From assembly GCA_025331435.1 (NCBI GenBank), contig JAIWNI010000087.1:1-64000 (forward strand): 64,000 nucleotides of DNA, in the 5' to 3' direction. Shown in pieces: positions 1 to 10,187 of the stretch. Every line of letters begins with the position of its first letter. The stretch's first letter is position 1. The notes under the pieces are model-generated. The model saw only the letters and a list, made by a program, of their open reading frames with translations. It did no database searches and was not told the DNA's origin. Position numbers and translations under genes: made by a program. This DNA is from Choanephora cucurbitarum (lineage: Eukaryota > Mucoromycota > Mucoromycetes > Mucorales > Choanephoraceae).

Positions 1-262
1 AATCGCCACCAAAAACAATTACACGACCACCAAAGGGAGCATTTTTAAGTGCAGGATGGATTTGTTTCCATATGTCTTTCAATGACCTATCTACAGTCTC
101 CAAAACGTGCTTGCTAATCATGGATGCTTTATCCCATAAGATTAATTTTGCATCTTTGATAAGTTTTGCGGTAGCAGAGGTTGGGGTAATTGTTGTTTCT
201 GTAATCATTTATTGTCAGGTAAAATCAAGGTCAAAAAATAGAGACAGTCACACCTTCCTATT
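1..262 (-). pseudogene. PIF1-type helicase fragment (Helitron-like), truncated by window edge
   Basis: Read on the minus strand, this stretch gives the Walker B region of a PIF1/Helitron helicase: an 'AKLIKDAKLILWDKASM' segment, then 'PFGGRVIVFGGD' at the window edge. In the family the first motif reads WDEA, so the catalytic acidic pair is altered (Glu to Lys). Stop codons interrupt the frame just upstream, near 225-235. It lies on the same strand as the Helitron at 366-4939, but it repeats a helicase motif that element already has. It is therefore a second copy or a neighbouring element, not part of the same protein. The rest lies outside the window. Confidence 0.7.
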
Positions 263-365
263 TGGGGTTTTACGATTTTATCTTTTAATATACTAGATAT
301 GCAGGTTTCGGCATTGATGAATATGAATTGGTCAGATGCGTTTTAAGTATATTACTGTTTTGGTT

Positions 366-3300
366 TTAACGAAGAAGAATTTCAAGATGAACAATATTTT
401 CAGTCTTAGATAAATTCTTATCGAGTAATACCGAAAGTCCAGATACAAACTTTACTTTTAATGATGCAACGTATAGTTGACCGTGGGTGAAAACAGGTGA
501 ACGAAGATCAACGCCGACAACCCTAAGTGATTACCCTTGGGACTTACTAATAGTCATTGCAAAAGATGGCCTTACAAGGAATTGCTATCTTGTCAGAGTG
601 AATGGATACTTGTTTTCGAGAGTAGACAGAGAGAAGCGTGGGATGGCTTCAATACGGCCATCAACACCTGGCAATTTTACCTTTAAGACATATTGGCCGA
701 TGCTCGTTATAGTCATTCTGGTTCCATTGCATAGACCTCTTTCGGCATTTATGCTTCTCAAAAGCATTACTGGCATTCCTACTTTGAGTTCTAATACAGA
801 AGGCGGTAAGTCAGCAGGGTTTAAACTTTGCAAGTACTCAGTAGGCATTTGTCTATCTTCAGAACCAGTAGTATCTTCTTGAGTAACGATATCTGCAGCA
901 AAAAGAGAAACTTTGTCACCAGGTAATTAATCTAAAATCATTTTGTTGATTTCGTTGACTAAATCATTGGTAGTTGCAAGAATAGCTCTTTCTTGAAAAA
1001 ATTCAGGGTCCAGAGTGTTATTCATTACTTCCTTTGGATATAAAGCTTCAAAAAATTCTTCAAGTGAACGGTGCTGTTTAACAGAAGGAGGCAGTGATAT
1101 TGAGCCATTTAATTCAGAGGTGTAGGACAATTGGCCAATCCATTGTGCAAAGCCACAGTCAACAAGATTACTACCCGAGATTCTCATATTTTGAATGAGC
1201 TTCAACTTATGCAAGTGAGGACAGATCGTATCCGATTTTGCAAGCCATGCTTCGACTATATGATGACGCTGACCATGTCTTACAACAGGCCCAATCTGTG
1301 CGAAATCGCCACCCAATACAACAGGAATGCCATTGAAACGAGAGTCAAAATCAGAGCATATGTCTTGCAAAGTTTTACTGACAGCTTCAAAACAATGCTT
1401 ATGCTGCATAGCCACTTCATCCCAAATAATCATACTGCATTTTCTTAACATCTCAGCAAGATCACTGTTTTTCTTAATGAAACATGTAGAGTCAGGAAAC
1501 AAATTAAGAGGTATCTTGAAACGCGAGTGTGAAGTACGACCTCCAGGAAGCAAAAGATAAGTAATACCAGAAGATGCAACGCATACAACTATTTTAACAT
1601 GACTTCATAAGTAACGGCAGAGTGCGTTGTACAAAAACGTCTTACCTGTGCCAGCAGGTCCTTGAAGAAAGAAATGGGCAGTCTTAGGGTCATCAGATAT
1701 CTTGTTGATTATCTGATCAAAAGCAGCCTTTTGACCTTCATTCATAGCAGATAGTTTAAGGTTGTAATTTTACTCTTCTTCTAATCTATTACAACTCATT
1801 TCTGATTGAATAACTGTATTGCCATTTATATCAATAATTTGTTGAAAAGACAATCTCCAATTAAACAATGGTTGAGGTAAACAAAAGTCTGCCAATGACT
1901 TTCCCGTATTCGAAAGTTCTTGCTCAAGAAGATACAAACCGTAGTCTAACTTTGGTGAGCATTGGTAAAAAGGACCTAGAACATTACTATCATCCGGTCC
2001 AGCCAAAAGTTGCATTTGCTCAATTTGATGGGCTAAGCCGTCGCAAAAATCGAAACAAAGTTTATCCAGAAAGCTTTAGGCTCGTTCAGTTCTTGGTAAA
2101 GCATAGCTGAAACAAACAAAGAACTTAAGCCTGAACCGGCAACAAATAATGCAGCCTCTTCAATGCATTTGAACTATTCACGGTCATCATCAATTAAATG
2201 CAAAGCCTGGCAAGCTTCTCTGTAGGTACTAAAAGCTGTACCGTTGACATTCCTTAAGTTCTAAAAAGAAGTAGGGCCACGAACAACGGTAAGCAGTAGT
2301 CTTAAGAAATACCTTTCGCCAGCAGTAGGTGTACAGTAGTACATTCTTCCAACAGCAAATCCTTTCTTCTTAGGGTTCCATTTTCTTAAGGTTTTTTTCC
2401 AGACAAAGTGAGTAGGAAACTCCTGATATAAAAAGCGACCACCGTTGGTATTATCCAAGTTATACCTGAAAGAACCCATCAGAATTGTGTTTGAGTTGTT
2501 CAATGTTTGCTGGAATTCCTCAGGCGATGATTCAGGATCAAAGTAGACCGCTTGCTTATTTTCCACATGGATAGCAAGAGGTACAACAGACGGATCTTCT
2601 TTATGCATTGGAAACTCAAACAGTCGCCATATAGCCTCGTTAGGACCGATATATCTGCTCATGAGATACCTTTCAATTTCATCGTTCGAATTGTTTAAAC
2701 GCATAGCAGTACGATCTGGACCTTTGTAGATGTACTTATTGATGTATTTTATAGCATCAAAACTGCCACAAATCTCCACATTAATATGCGCTTTGTATTT
2801 TTTAGAGAGGTACGGATTGTAAGGAACAACATGTTGATTTGTCAAGTAGACTGACTTCATTTCATTTGTATCCTTATCTCTAATTCTTACGCAATGAGAT
2901 CTTCCATCCATTCTTCTTCGATATCAAGCATAGGAGTTAGGAACAACTACGGTATTTTCTTGATAAGGCTTAGGATAATCTTTCGAGCATTGCAAAATGC
3001 CATGTGCATTAGGTAACATACACGGGCATTTTGGATTGATGCTTCCACAAGGTCCATGCATCATTTGCGCAGATATTACGGATAGAAGCTCAGGATCATC
3101 ATTAGATGGCAATTCGGCACATACAACTTCATCGATCCTTGCTGGGTTACGAAATACACCGTCGTCTCCTTCCAGAAACAACAAAAGATGGCAATGAGGC
3201 AAGCCTCTCTTTTGATATTCTATTGTTCTGATCAAGCCTTTATACTTTCCGAGATATCTTCTTTTTCCTAAAATCGTGTAAGAATTCGCGAAGCTTTAAG

Positions 3301-4939
3301 TTAAATACTCGAGCAACTAAAACGGGACGATCTGCAGCAGTTTGTATTGGCCTTTGGTTGCTTGGATCAATGATCAACTCATTGGTAATCTCTTCCCATT
3401 TTGGATTGGCCGTGAAAGTGATGAAAAAGGTAGGTTTACCGAAGTGCCTTACAATGGCCATTGAATTTTTATAAATTTTAGCCATGAATCTGGGACCACC
3501 TGTGAAGCTGCTTGGCATGATAAACTTGGGATTGATAGTACTTAAGTCCCTATTATCATTGGCGAGGGCATCTGTTAGGCCATTGTAGACATCAGCACGT
3601 AGACTGTTTTGACTATTTCTAATCCAGTCCAACTTGTTTTGATCGCAAATAGCCCAGGCATCGACTACGTATTGTTGAAATAGCTTCTTAGGTAAAAAAA
3701 GAGTTGGAAACTCATTTGCTCTAGTATGAAATCTAAATCGATAATATGCTCTTTGTGGAAGTCTTTCTCTTAGTCGCTCAATCACAGCATTATCATTCAT
3801 AGGGCTAACAGTTGATAGTCTCAATCCCCAATGCCAGCCATAATCACCACGCGGAAACAACAAAACATAATGCAATGGCATATATGCTGCGTGGGTTTGG
3901 TTAATTCTTTTACAATTACCATCCAAATTCTCAATACCATTTCGGTAAGTGATTTTGATATCCCTAAAGCTGGAGCCAGCAAACTCAGTTGGATTGATGG
4001 CCGCTTTTTCAGAAGTAGTCGGCAAGTTCTCTGTTTTCCTATCATTTCCTTTCACTAACTCCATACTGATTTGAGGACTCAATCTTATGTAAAAAGGAGC
4101 TACTTGACCTTCAGCCGATGTTTACCGCTCATACTCATTTTACAAAATCTCATGCGCATGCTTATAAATGGCGACGAATAGATTTAAGTTATCAGCATGT
4201 AACATGTTGGTGAGATGCTCAAGTAAATTGACATCAAGATCAGGGTTGTTTGAAGCTCGATTGCTAACACCAAAATCAGAATCATAGATATAGAGCTGTG
4301 CATATGAAGGCACAGTGCTTCTAGTATTTAAAGGTTCTGTTTGGCCAGTTGGTTCAATAGGTCCTTGCAAGTGATAGAGTTCCCCGTGAATCATAAATGA
4401 AAAGGGACCAGAACCAGATGACCTATAGTACTGACGGTATTGCAGCCTACCGAAGTAAAAGCGAAAGCCATATTGAACTGTCTAATGTTCTTCAAAAAGT
4501 GAGAGGACAACTCGTGGTTACCAGTGAATAGGTCTTTCAAGAGTTGAGGTGGATCATTCAAGGCGTCAATTTTTACGGCATCATGCTTGCAACATGATTC
4601 CCAATTTGGAGAAGAAGCAGGGACGTTTACAGGTTTTTCAGCCACCCAATGACGTGCACCACAGTGTTGGCATACTTTGTCCATACGACCTGGTGACCAT
4701 GCTGTAAAACTACTCATTTGAGATATGTATGCCTTGGGTTTTCTAGCTACCGAAGCTCTTATGTTTCGAGTGCGGTGTAAGTTTACCTGACGTGCCTAAA
4801 TAACATGAATTAGATAAAAAGTCTATTCTCAACTCGATTCAATAGTTACGCGACAGATATCGCAAGTTCTATAACGACAGGGATTAGGCATTTGAACTCT
4901 ACAACCACTACATTGGCGAGATTCATTGGATTCAGGCAT
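366..4939 (-). pseudogene. Helitron Rep-helicase (RepHel), frameshifted
   Basis: The protein would nick and unwind DNA for rolling-circle transposition. Order on the minus strand: a Cys-rich start at 4939; an N-terminal block with 'NIRQFNMAFAFTSVG' (4717-4391); 'FHL/IHGELYHLQGP' and 'PSYAQLYIYD' (4394-4140); Helitron_like_N (4082-3240); the HUH-type motif 'GLPHCHLLLFL' (about 3210-3170); a linker with 'KYINKYIYKGPDRTA' (2911-2261); Walker A 'GPAGTGKTFLYN' (about 1670-1630); Walker B 'MIIWDEVAM' and 'VVLGGDFAQIGPV' (1553-927); and the C-terminal helicase part 'GLCNGTRM' (848-585). The conserved end 'GVDLRSPVFTHGQLYVA' is present, but the Gln of the preceding 'SKSQGQ' motif is a stop codon (CAA to TAA, about 512-514). 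The final stop is at 366-368. At least five frame changes or stops break it, so it is a pseudogene. Catalytic motifs remain legible, which suggests recent decay. Confidence 0.88.
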
Positions 4940-5077
4940 AGCAGTAATAAAATTTGTAAAAGTACAGAAAAGAAAAGGGGAAATCATTCTGTGTTATACT
5001 TTGCCAATAAAGCAGTCTATTTGAGTCGGTCTTTAAATTCATGTATAATTTTCAATCATATTGTAGTATATTATAAC

Positions 5078-5168
5078 TAGCCGACCTACTCGCTACGCTC
5101 GCTTACGGCCGTCGTCGCCTCACGGTTTGGATCCTGGCAGCCCCCCACCCACCACCACCCTCCACACG
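5078..5168. repeat. GC-rich segment, candidate Helitron terminus
   Basis: A sharply GC-rich stretch sits in AT-rich surroundings, with the direct repeat GCGAG-CGTA-GCGAG (read on the minus strand) and C-rich runs. It lies just beyond the 5' end of the Helitron coding remnant. A minus-strand reading ends in CTAG followed by T near 5078, which fits a Helitron 3'-end rule for a different copy. Which end, and of which element, is unclear. Confidence 0.35.
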
Positions 5169-5295
5169 ATCAATAAATAATACTTTTTTAGAACTAAGTC
5201 CTCAAGAGTATTGGAAAAATGTAATGAGATTGTTTATTTAAGTAATGTGGGAAACAATTAAATGAGAAGTTCTGGATAAATTATGTTTGCATTTA

Positions 5296-5465
5296 GCTAT
5301 TTACTGCCACCGAAAATTTTTATTTACAACCACTGACCCGATCCCTGAGTTTAAAATAATCTTATTTACAGCCATTTTATTCACAATCACCCTTATTTAC
5401 AACCACCCTTGTTTACAACCGCCCTTATTTACAACCACCCTTATTCATAGCCATCCTTAGACATA
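5296..5465 (+). repeat. Left terminal inverted repeat of MULE with subterminal tandem repeats
   Basis: After about 75 bp of terminal sequence there are five to six imperfect copies of a 16-mer (consensus TTATTTACAACCACCC). The right end at 8650-8780 carries the reverse complement with three copies. Such subterminal repeats are typical transposase-binding arrays; that role is an inference. Confidence 0.85.
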
Positions 5466-5500
5466 CCATCAAACCATAGTTTCTAGCCTTTCTTGAAATA

Positions 5501-7539
5501 ATGATAAGTGAAAATTTACAAAAAGTTCCTGAAGTCCTTCCCGAACTTCCTCGAAGCATCGATAAAGAATCTCTTAATACTCTTATTAAAGAGTATGCAA
5601 CTAGAGACAATTTTGCAGTTTCTATTACAAGATCCGACGCAAAAAGACTAGTTTATCAATGCGTGAAAAGTGGCAAACATAGAGAAGAATACAAGCGCAT
5701 TGAAGACGTTAATAAGCAACCAGCTAAAATGAGTGTAAAGACAAACTGTCCTTTTACTATTAGATTCTCTAAAGTCAAAAGCAAAGGCACTCTTAATCTT
5801 ATTGAGCCTCACGATGAACGTGAACTGTGCCATAACCATTCTCTTGACATACTTGAAATAATGTTTGTACAAAAAGGAGGTAAGAATAGCCTTGTGCAAA
5901 GCGAGATAAAGAAAGTCAGTTTCGGTCTTGAGTTAGACGTGGCACCTCGCAAAATTCAAGAATCCATTAGTAGAGATGGCAGCTTTAACAAGCTAACTGC
6001 AATTGACATCAAAAACATGAAGCAAGACTATAAGAGACAAAGTCACCAATCCTCGTTTAAACCGTCTGGTAATGAAGCAACAGATTTGATCAATCGATTG
6101 CAAAGTGACGGGTTTGCTGTATTCTACGACTTTAATGAAGCAAGTTTCCTGAAGTCGATTCTCTTTGCCAACAGTAAAATGATTGAAAGAACATAGCAAT
6201 TCCCTGAAGTAATGGTGATCGATGCCACATACAAAACAAACAATCCTGGAATGCCTTTGATTGGTGTGTATGGTGTAAGCAACATTGGAAGAAATGCTTT
6301 AAAAAGCTTTCGTGTAGCGTTTGCCTGGGTCTCAAACGAGCAAGAGTCCACTTACAACCGAGTTTTTTAAAGCTGAATCAATTACTAGGAGGCATTTCGT
6401 CAGAAACTGTGTTTATTACTGATAAGTGCACGGCTTTAAGAAATTCATTAAGCAGACACTTTTCTTAAAACAAAAAGCTTCTTTGTACATGGCATATGTT
6501 AAACAATCTTGATGACCATTGTAATAAGAAGACATTCCAGAACAGCAAGATCATAGATGATTTCAAGTCGTACGTCAAAGCTTTGATTAATTTGCCAAGC
6601 TTCACCGAATTTTCAAAGTACAGTAATCTAATCAATGAAATTCTTTACGACGACAATTGTTTCGTCTTAAAAGATGAGAGAATCAAGTTCAAGGAATATT
6701 ATGAAACCAAGTGGGAGCTTTGCCTACATCAGTGTGCAGCCAACTACACATCAGAAGTGAAGAACATGGGCTGTACTACTTCTCAAAGAGTAGAAAGTGG
6801 CCATGGAGCAATGAAGAATGGCATGAACTCAGCTCAACAACTTTGCATTGCCTTTGAAAAAATCAGCGATTGCTTGAGACGCTTTGATCGCGATTGTAAT
6901 GAGCAAGAGCTGAAAGATAAGACTAGCTGCGACATTCTCATAAGTGGTGATGATCAATTGAACTATCTCCGTGGAAAGGTTGATCATTTCGCTGTTTATA
7001 AGCTTCGAGAAGAATTTTACAAAGAACGGCCAGTAATCCCTGCACAATACTCGGAACGTGTTTGTAAAAATCGAGTTGTGTATGGGCTGCTATGCTGTCA
7101 TCAAATGGACAGATTAAAGCAAAGCAGAATCAAGTTGATTGATGTACCTCAACGTTGGTGGGTACCTAAAGCTGATGAAGATGCTCATAAACTATTGAAG
7201 AGCTTCTCAAAGTCATGGGTTAAATATTTGCTTGCACTTGATGAAGCATTCCGTGTAGCAGAAGGAGATGTAGTTGAAACGTCTCGTTTAACATATGTAC
7301 TTGACGATCTTCTGCATACAGATAACAATTCCTTTGTTTATGGTAGCTCTAGAACCAAGTTGGAATCTGGAGATATCCCTCCTTTGCAATTACCAGAAGC
7401 AAGTGAAGTAAGAAAGCCAGGAAGACCACCAGAATCTCCGAGACTATCTTCGCTTCCCAAAGACTTTGCCAATGCTAGTTTTAGAAAGCAGTACAGTATA
7501 ATTGATCTGAAGAAAAAGCAAGAAGACGAAGAAGAATAG
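5501..7539 (+). pseudogene. MULE transposase (FAR1/MULE family), interrupted
   Basis: The N-terminal part (5501-6196) carries a FAR1/WRKY-GCM1-like zinc module ('KTNCPFTIRF' and then 'ELCHNHSL', a C...C...HxH pattern). A TAG at 6194-6196 ends this frame. In-frame family sequence follows: 'VMVIDATYKTNNPGMPL' (first catalytic Asp, about 6215), 'FITDKCTALRNS' (second Asp, about 6418) and 'LCTWHML' (C..H motif, about 6484), with a further TAA near 6467. The C-terminal part (6496-7539) has 'SQRVESGHGAMK' with the presumed catalytic Glu (about 6790). At least two or three breaks make it a pseudogene, unless a short intron hides one of them. A Glu/Lys-rich tail leads into the OTU block. Confidence 0.85.
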
Positions 7540-7930
7540 ATAGAAGAAGAGAAAGAAGAAAAGAAAGTAATATCTGTTAAGTCAAGATGAATTAAACAAG
7601 AATAAAAAGAGGGTTTTATTCAGTGCAGAATGAGATTGTGAATATAAATTGAGCTTGGTGACACAAAGTGGAATTGTGTCTTAAATGAATGTCTTGATTT
7701 AATGATGCATCTAGCTTACGATACATCAGAAAGAAGAAAAGAAAGAAGAAGATGAAGAAAAAAAGAAAGACGATAGAAAGGAAAAGTTCAAAAAGAAAAA
7801 GCCTGTTCGTCATGGAGATTTCGCATATGATTTGTACATTCTTAAAAAAAGGGCAACCACTGAAAGAAGAAGGTACGGACACCGTAGGTAAGATATTCCT
7901 GTTCATGAGAGCATAGATAAACTTGATGTT

Positions 7931-8620
7931 GTGGAAACCCATGATGCCAAAGGCGATGGATTTTGTGGGTTTAGATCTGCAGCTCATGCTATTTATGGCG
8001 ATGAGGATAAGTTCATTCAGGTTGAAGAAGCAGTGCTGAATGTTTTGGGAAAGAAGTTCAATGATGATATGACATACGCGGACTTCTATAGTAGTTCGTT
8101 GGGAATGCTAATGAAAGATGTAAAAATGACTATCATTTGTAGCATTGATCAGCAAAAGAATGGCTCGGAATTAAGAGGTGAACCATCCCATACAAAAGTA
8201 AAAGTCGCTCAACCAAGATTCTGGTTTGAAAGTTTGGATTGTATGCAAATCTTCACTGATGCTTACGGAAGACCAGTTTGCTACTATCCCCCTGTTGTTG
8301 ATGTACCGGAAGTGGCGATTGATCAACCTGCTTCGTATTTCCCGGTGATCTTGCCAGCAAAGCTTGATAAGAAACCGCTTCCAATCCACATCCAAAACAT
8401 CGACGGTTGCCACTGATGTTCTATCAAGTTCTCCAACTCATGCCAATGATTTCCAGCTCCTTCTAGAGTGTATATCGATGCGCATGAATCGCTTCGTGGC
8501 AATTTTGATAACTGTTGGAATCATTGGAAGCAGTTCCATAAGCAACCGAAATTCTTAGAAGAAAAAGAAACAGCTGTTATTGTAATCGATCAAATGGAGT
8601 TATATATACACATTTATTGA
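7931..8620 (+). pseudogene. OTU-like cysteine protease block of the MULE
   Basis: The segment 'DAKGDGFCGFRSAAHAIYGD' has the OTU catalytic D-G-x-C core followed by the expected helix. About 150 residues later comes 'PIHIQNIDGCH', the place of the catalytic His (usually HW; here the Trp codon position is TGA, 8414-8416). Coding resemblance continues in another frame to about 8620 ('HESLRGNFDNCWNHWKQF'). Upstream (7730-7930) is a charged Lys/Glu-rich linker that appears to join it to the transposase. OTU proteins remove ubiquitin-like modifiers; what such a protease does for a transposon is unknown. The 161-residue open part could still be translated alone. Confidence 0.72.
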
Positions 8621-8649
8621 CATAGTGAATTTCCATATGATTACCAAGA

Positions 8650-8780
8650 AAAATAGTTGTGAATAAGGGTGGTTGTAAATAAGGGTGGTTGTAATTAAGG
8701 GTGGTTGTATATAAGATTATTTAAAACTCAGGGATCAGGTCAGTGGCTGTAAATTAGAATTTTCGGTGGCGGTAAACAGC
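8650..8780 (-). repeat. Right terminal inverted repeat of MULE
   Basis: This is the reverse complement of the left end: three GGGTGGTTGTAAATAA-type repeats, then CTCAGGGATC and TTTCGGTGGC, ending at AACAGC (8780). Divergence from the left arm is scattered (several substitutions), fitting an older insertion. Confidence 0.85.
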
Positions 8781-8847
8781 CATTCTGATCATGTTTTCTA
8801 TAAGACTGTCTTTGCTATTTTAATTAGGTTCAAGCAATACATAAGTA

Positions 8848-8885
8848 CAGTCAGACGAGGAAAAAAATTAGTAATTAATTGTCCG
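8848..8885 (+). repeat. Left TIR of Tc1 element (38 bp)
   Basis: Identical to the reverse complement of 10143-10180. It begins directly after the TA at 8846-8847. Confidence 0.95.
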
Positions 8886-8972
8886 CAAATCATGGTTGTA
8901 ATTATTAAATCATAAAACACATCGTTATATCTTGCTTTACTTTCTACATTTTAATAAAAAAAATACAACAAC

Positions 8973-9980
8973 ATGCCTCACTGGAGCCTCGAAACTAAGA
9001 TTCGTATCGTCGATCGCGCTGAAAATGGTTGGACTCACCAACAAATCTCTGAAACTCTTGGAGTGCCACTTTCAACTGTCGGTCATATTATTAGAGACTA
9101 TTGTAATCGTGGTACTTTTGAGCGAAAGAAAGGTTCTGGAAGACCTCAAAAAATGGATGAACGTAGCAAGAGACACCTTTTGCGTATTGTTGAAAAAAAT
9201 CCAGAGGCAACATTGGCGGAACTCCAGGCTCAAATGCCTGTCAAATGCAGCACTTGGCTTATATCTAAGCATCTGCATGAAAGCAAGCTCCACAAAAGAG
9301 TTGCTGTTGTTAAGCCTTTCTTAACTGAAAAGCAACGAAAAGCGAGGTATCAATTTGCCAAAGAGCATTTGAATTGGACTGTAGACCAGTGGAAGAGGGT
9401 CATTTGGACAGACGAATCCAGTTTCCAAATTGGAGCAAATGTCGTAAAAAAGAAGGTGTGGAGACGACGCTTCGAAAAATACAAGAAGTCTTGCATCAAG
9501 GCTTCATTCAAGAGCGGCAGGACCTCAGTGATGGTTTGGGGTGCCATTTGTGGTGGAAAGAAGTCCCCTTTGGTTATCATGCCCAAGAATCAGCGAACAA
9601 GTCAACATTTTGTTGACATTGTATACGAGCCTGCCCTGCTCGATTTTTATCGAAGCATTCCAAATGCCATTTTAATGGAAGATAATGCTCCAATCCACCG
9701 AGCTAAAGCCGCTGAAAACTGGAGGGTAGCTCATGGTATTGTGAAGATGAAGTGGCCTGCTCAATCACCAGATTTGAACCCGATCGAGAATCTCTGGTAT
9801 ATTATGAAAAAGCACTTTCATAAAAAATGGGCAAACCGCAGAAGCTCAATTGCTACCAAAGCACTCTTGGAATTCGTCTGGATCAAGATAGAAACAAGCT
9901 ATATTGATAAACTTGTCGAAAGTATGCCTAAGCGCATGCAAATGCTTCTTGATGCCAAAGGTGGCTCAATAAAATATTAA
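8973..9980 (+). CDS. Tc1-family transposase (DD34E), 335 aa
   Basis: This cut-and-paste transposase inserts at TA sites. The N-terminal paired-like helix-turn-helix region is residues about 1-110 ('WTHQQISETLGVPLSTVGHI' is the first recognition helix region). The catalytic core has 'VIWTDESSF' (first Asp), 'ILMEDNAPIH' (second Asp) and 'SPDLNPIENLW' (Glu). Thirty-four residues separate the second Asp from the Glu, the Tc1 DD34E signature. The length of 335 is normal for the family. The frame is open from ATG to stop with no intron. Nothing in the sequence argues against activity. Confidence 0.95.
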   Translation: MPHWSLETKIRIVDRAENGWTHQQISETLGVPLSTVGHIIRDYCNRGTFERKKGSGRPQKMDERSKRHLLRIVEKNPEATLAELQAQMPVKCSTWLISKHLHESKLHKRVAVVKPFLTEKQRKARYQFAKEHLNWTVDQWKRVIWTDESSFQIGANVVKKKVWRRRFEKYKKSCIKASFKSGRTSVMVWGAICGGKKSPLVIMPKNQRTSQHFVDIVYEPALLDFYRSIPNAILMEDNAPIHRAKAAENWRVAHGIVKMKWPAQSPDLNPIENLWYIMKKHFHKKWANRRSSIATKALLEFVWIKIETSYIDKLVESMPKRMQMLLDAKGGSIKY

Positions 9981-10142
9981 TTGTTTTAAACATCGATTTT
10001 TAACCTTTTTTTCTCGCTTTTTTGCGTAAAATATCCCTTCGTTATACATTCAAGAAAACCTGCTCATAGAAAGGGGTATTTATTATGAAAAAGATAGAAT
10101 GATCAAAGGTACTATCCATTTCTTCATCTAAAACAACCATGT

Positions 10143-10180
10143 CGGACAATTAATTACTAATTTTTTTCCTCGTCTGACTG
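10143..10180 (-). repeat. Right TIR of Tc1 element (38 bp)
   Basis: A perfect inverted copy of 8848-8885, followed directly by the TA at 10181-10182. Confidence 0.95.
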
Positions 10181-10187
10181 TACTTAC

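Larger units (their letters stand above)
366..5168 (-). mobile_element. Degenerate Helitron (rolling-circle transposon)
   Basis: The extent is set by the Rep-helicase coding remnant (366-4939) plus a GC-rich segment beyond its 5' end (5078-5168). The coding content is diagnostic: N-terminal zinc-binding segment, Helitron_like_N with an HUH-type motif, and PIF1 helicase. Exact termini (5' TC, 3' hairpin plus CTRR) could not be fixed, so the ends are approximate. Frameshifts and stop codons mean this copy cannot encode its own transposase. Confidence 0.8.
5296..8780 (+). mobile_element. MULE (Mutator-like element) with OTU-like protease block
   Basis: The element is bounded by inverted repeats of about 85 bp plus subterminal tandem repeats: the left end reads GCTATTTACTGCCACCGAAA, the right end (reverse complement) GCTGTTTACCGCCACCGAAA. 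Inside are a MULE transposase (5501-7539, with breaks) and an OTU-type cysteine protease-like block (7931-8620), both on the plus strand. Total length is about 3.5 kb. I see no convincing 9-bp target duplication (left flank TTTGCATTTA, right flank ATTCTGATC), so the outer edges could be off by a few bases or the flanks have diverged. The copy is inactive because of stop codons. Confidence 0.85.
8848..10180 (+). mobile_element. Tc1-type transposon, apparently intact
   Basis: A 1333-bp element lies between two TA dinucleotides (8846-8847 and 10181-10182), the standard Tc1/mariner target duplication. The terminal inverted repeats are identical over 38 bp (start CAGTCAGACGAGGAAAAAAA). It encodes one uninterrupted transposase. 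Perfect repeats and an open frame point to recent insertion. It sits six bases inside an intron of the transposase gene at 10188-11434. Confidence 0.95.

Noticed and set aside
5340..5465. Regularly spaced repeats that look CRISPR-like
   Set aside because: Copies are tandem without unique spacers, they are mirrored at the other end of a transposon, and the host is a eukaryote.
5281..8792. 9-bp target-site duplication for the MULE
   Set aside because: Flanks TTTGCATTTA and ATTCTGATC do not match, so no duplication is claimed.
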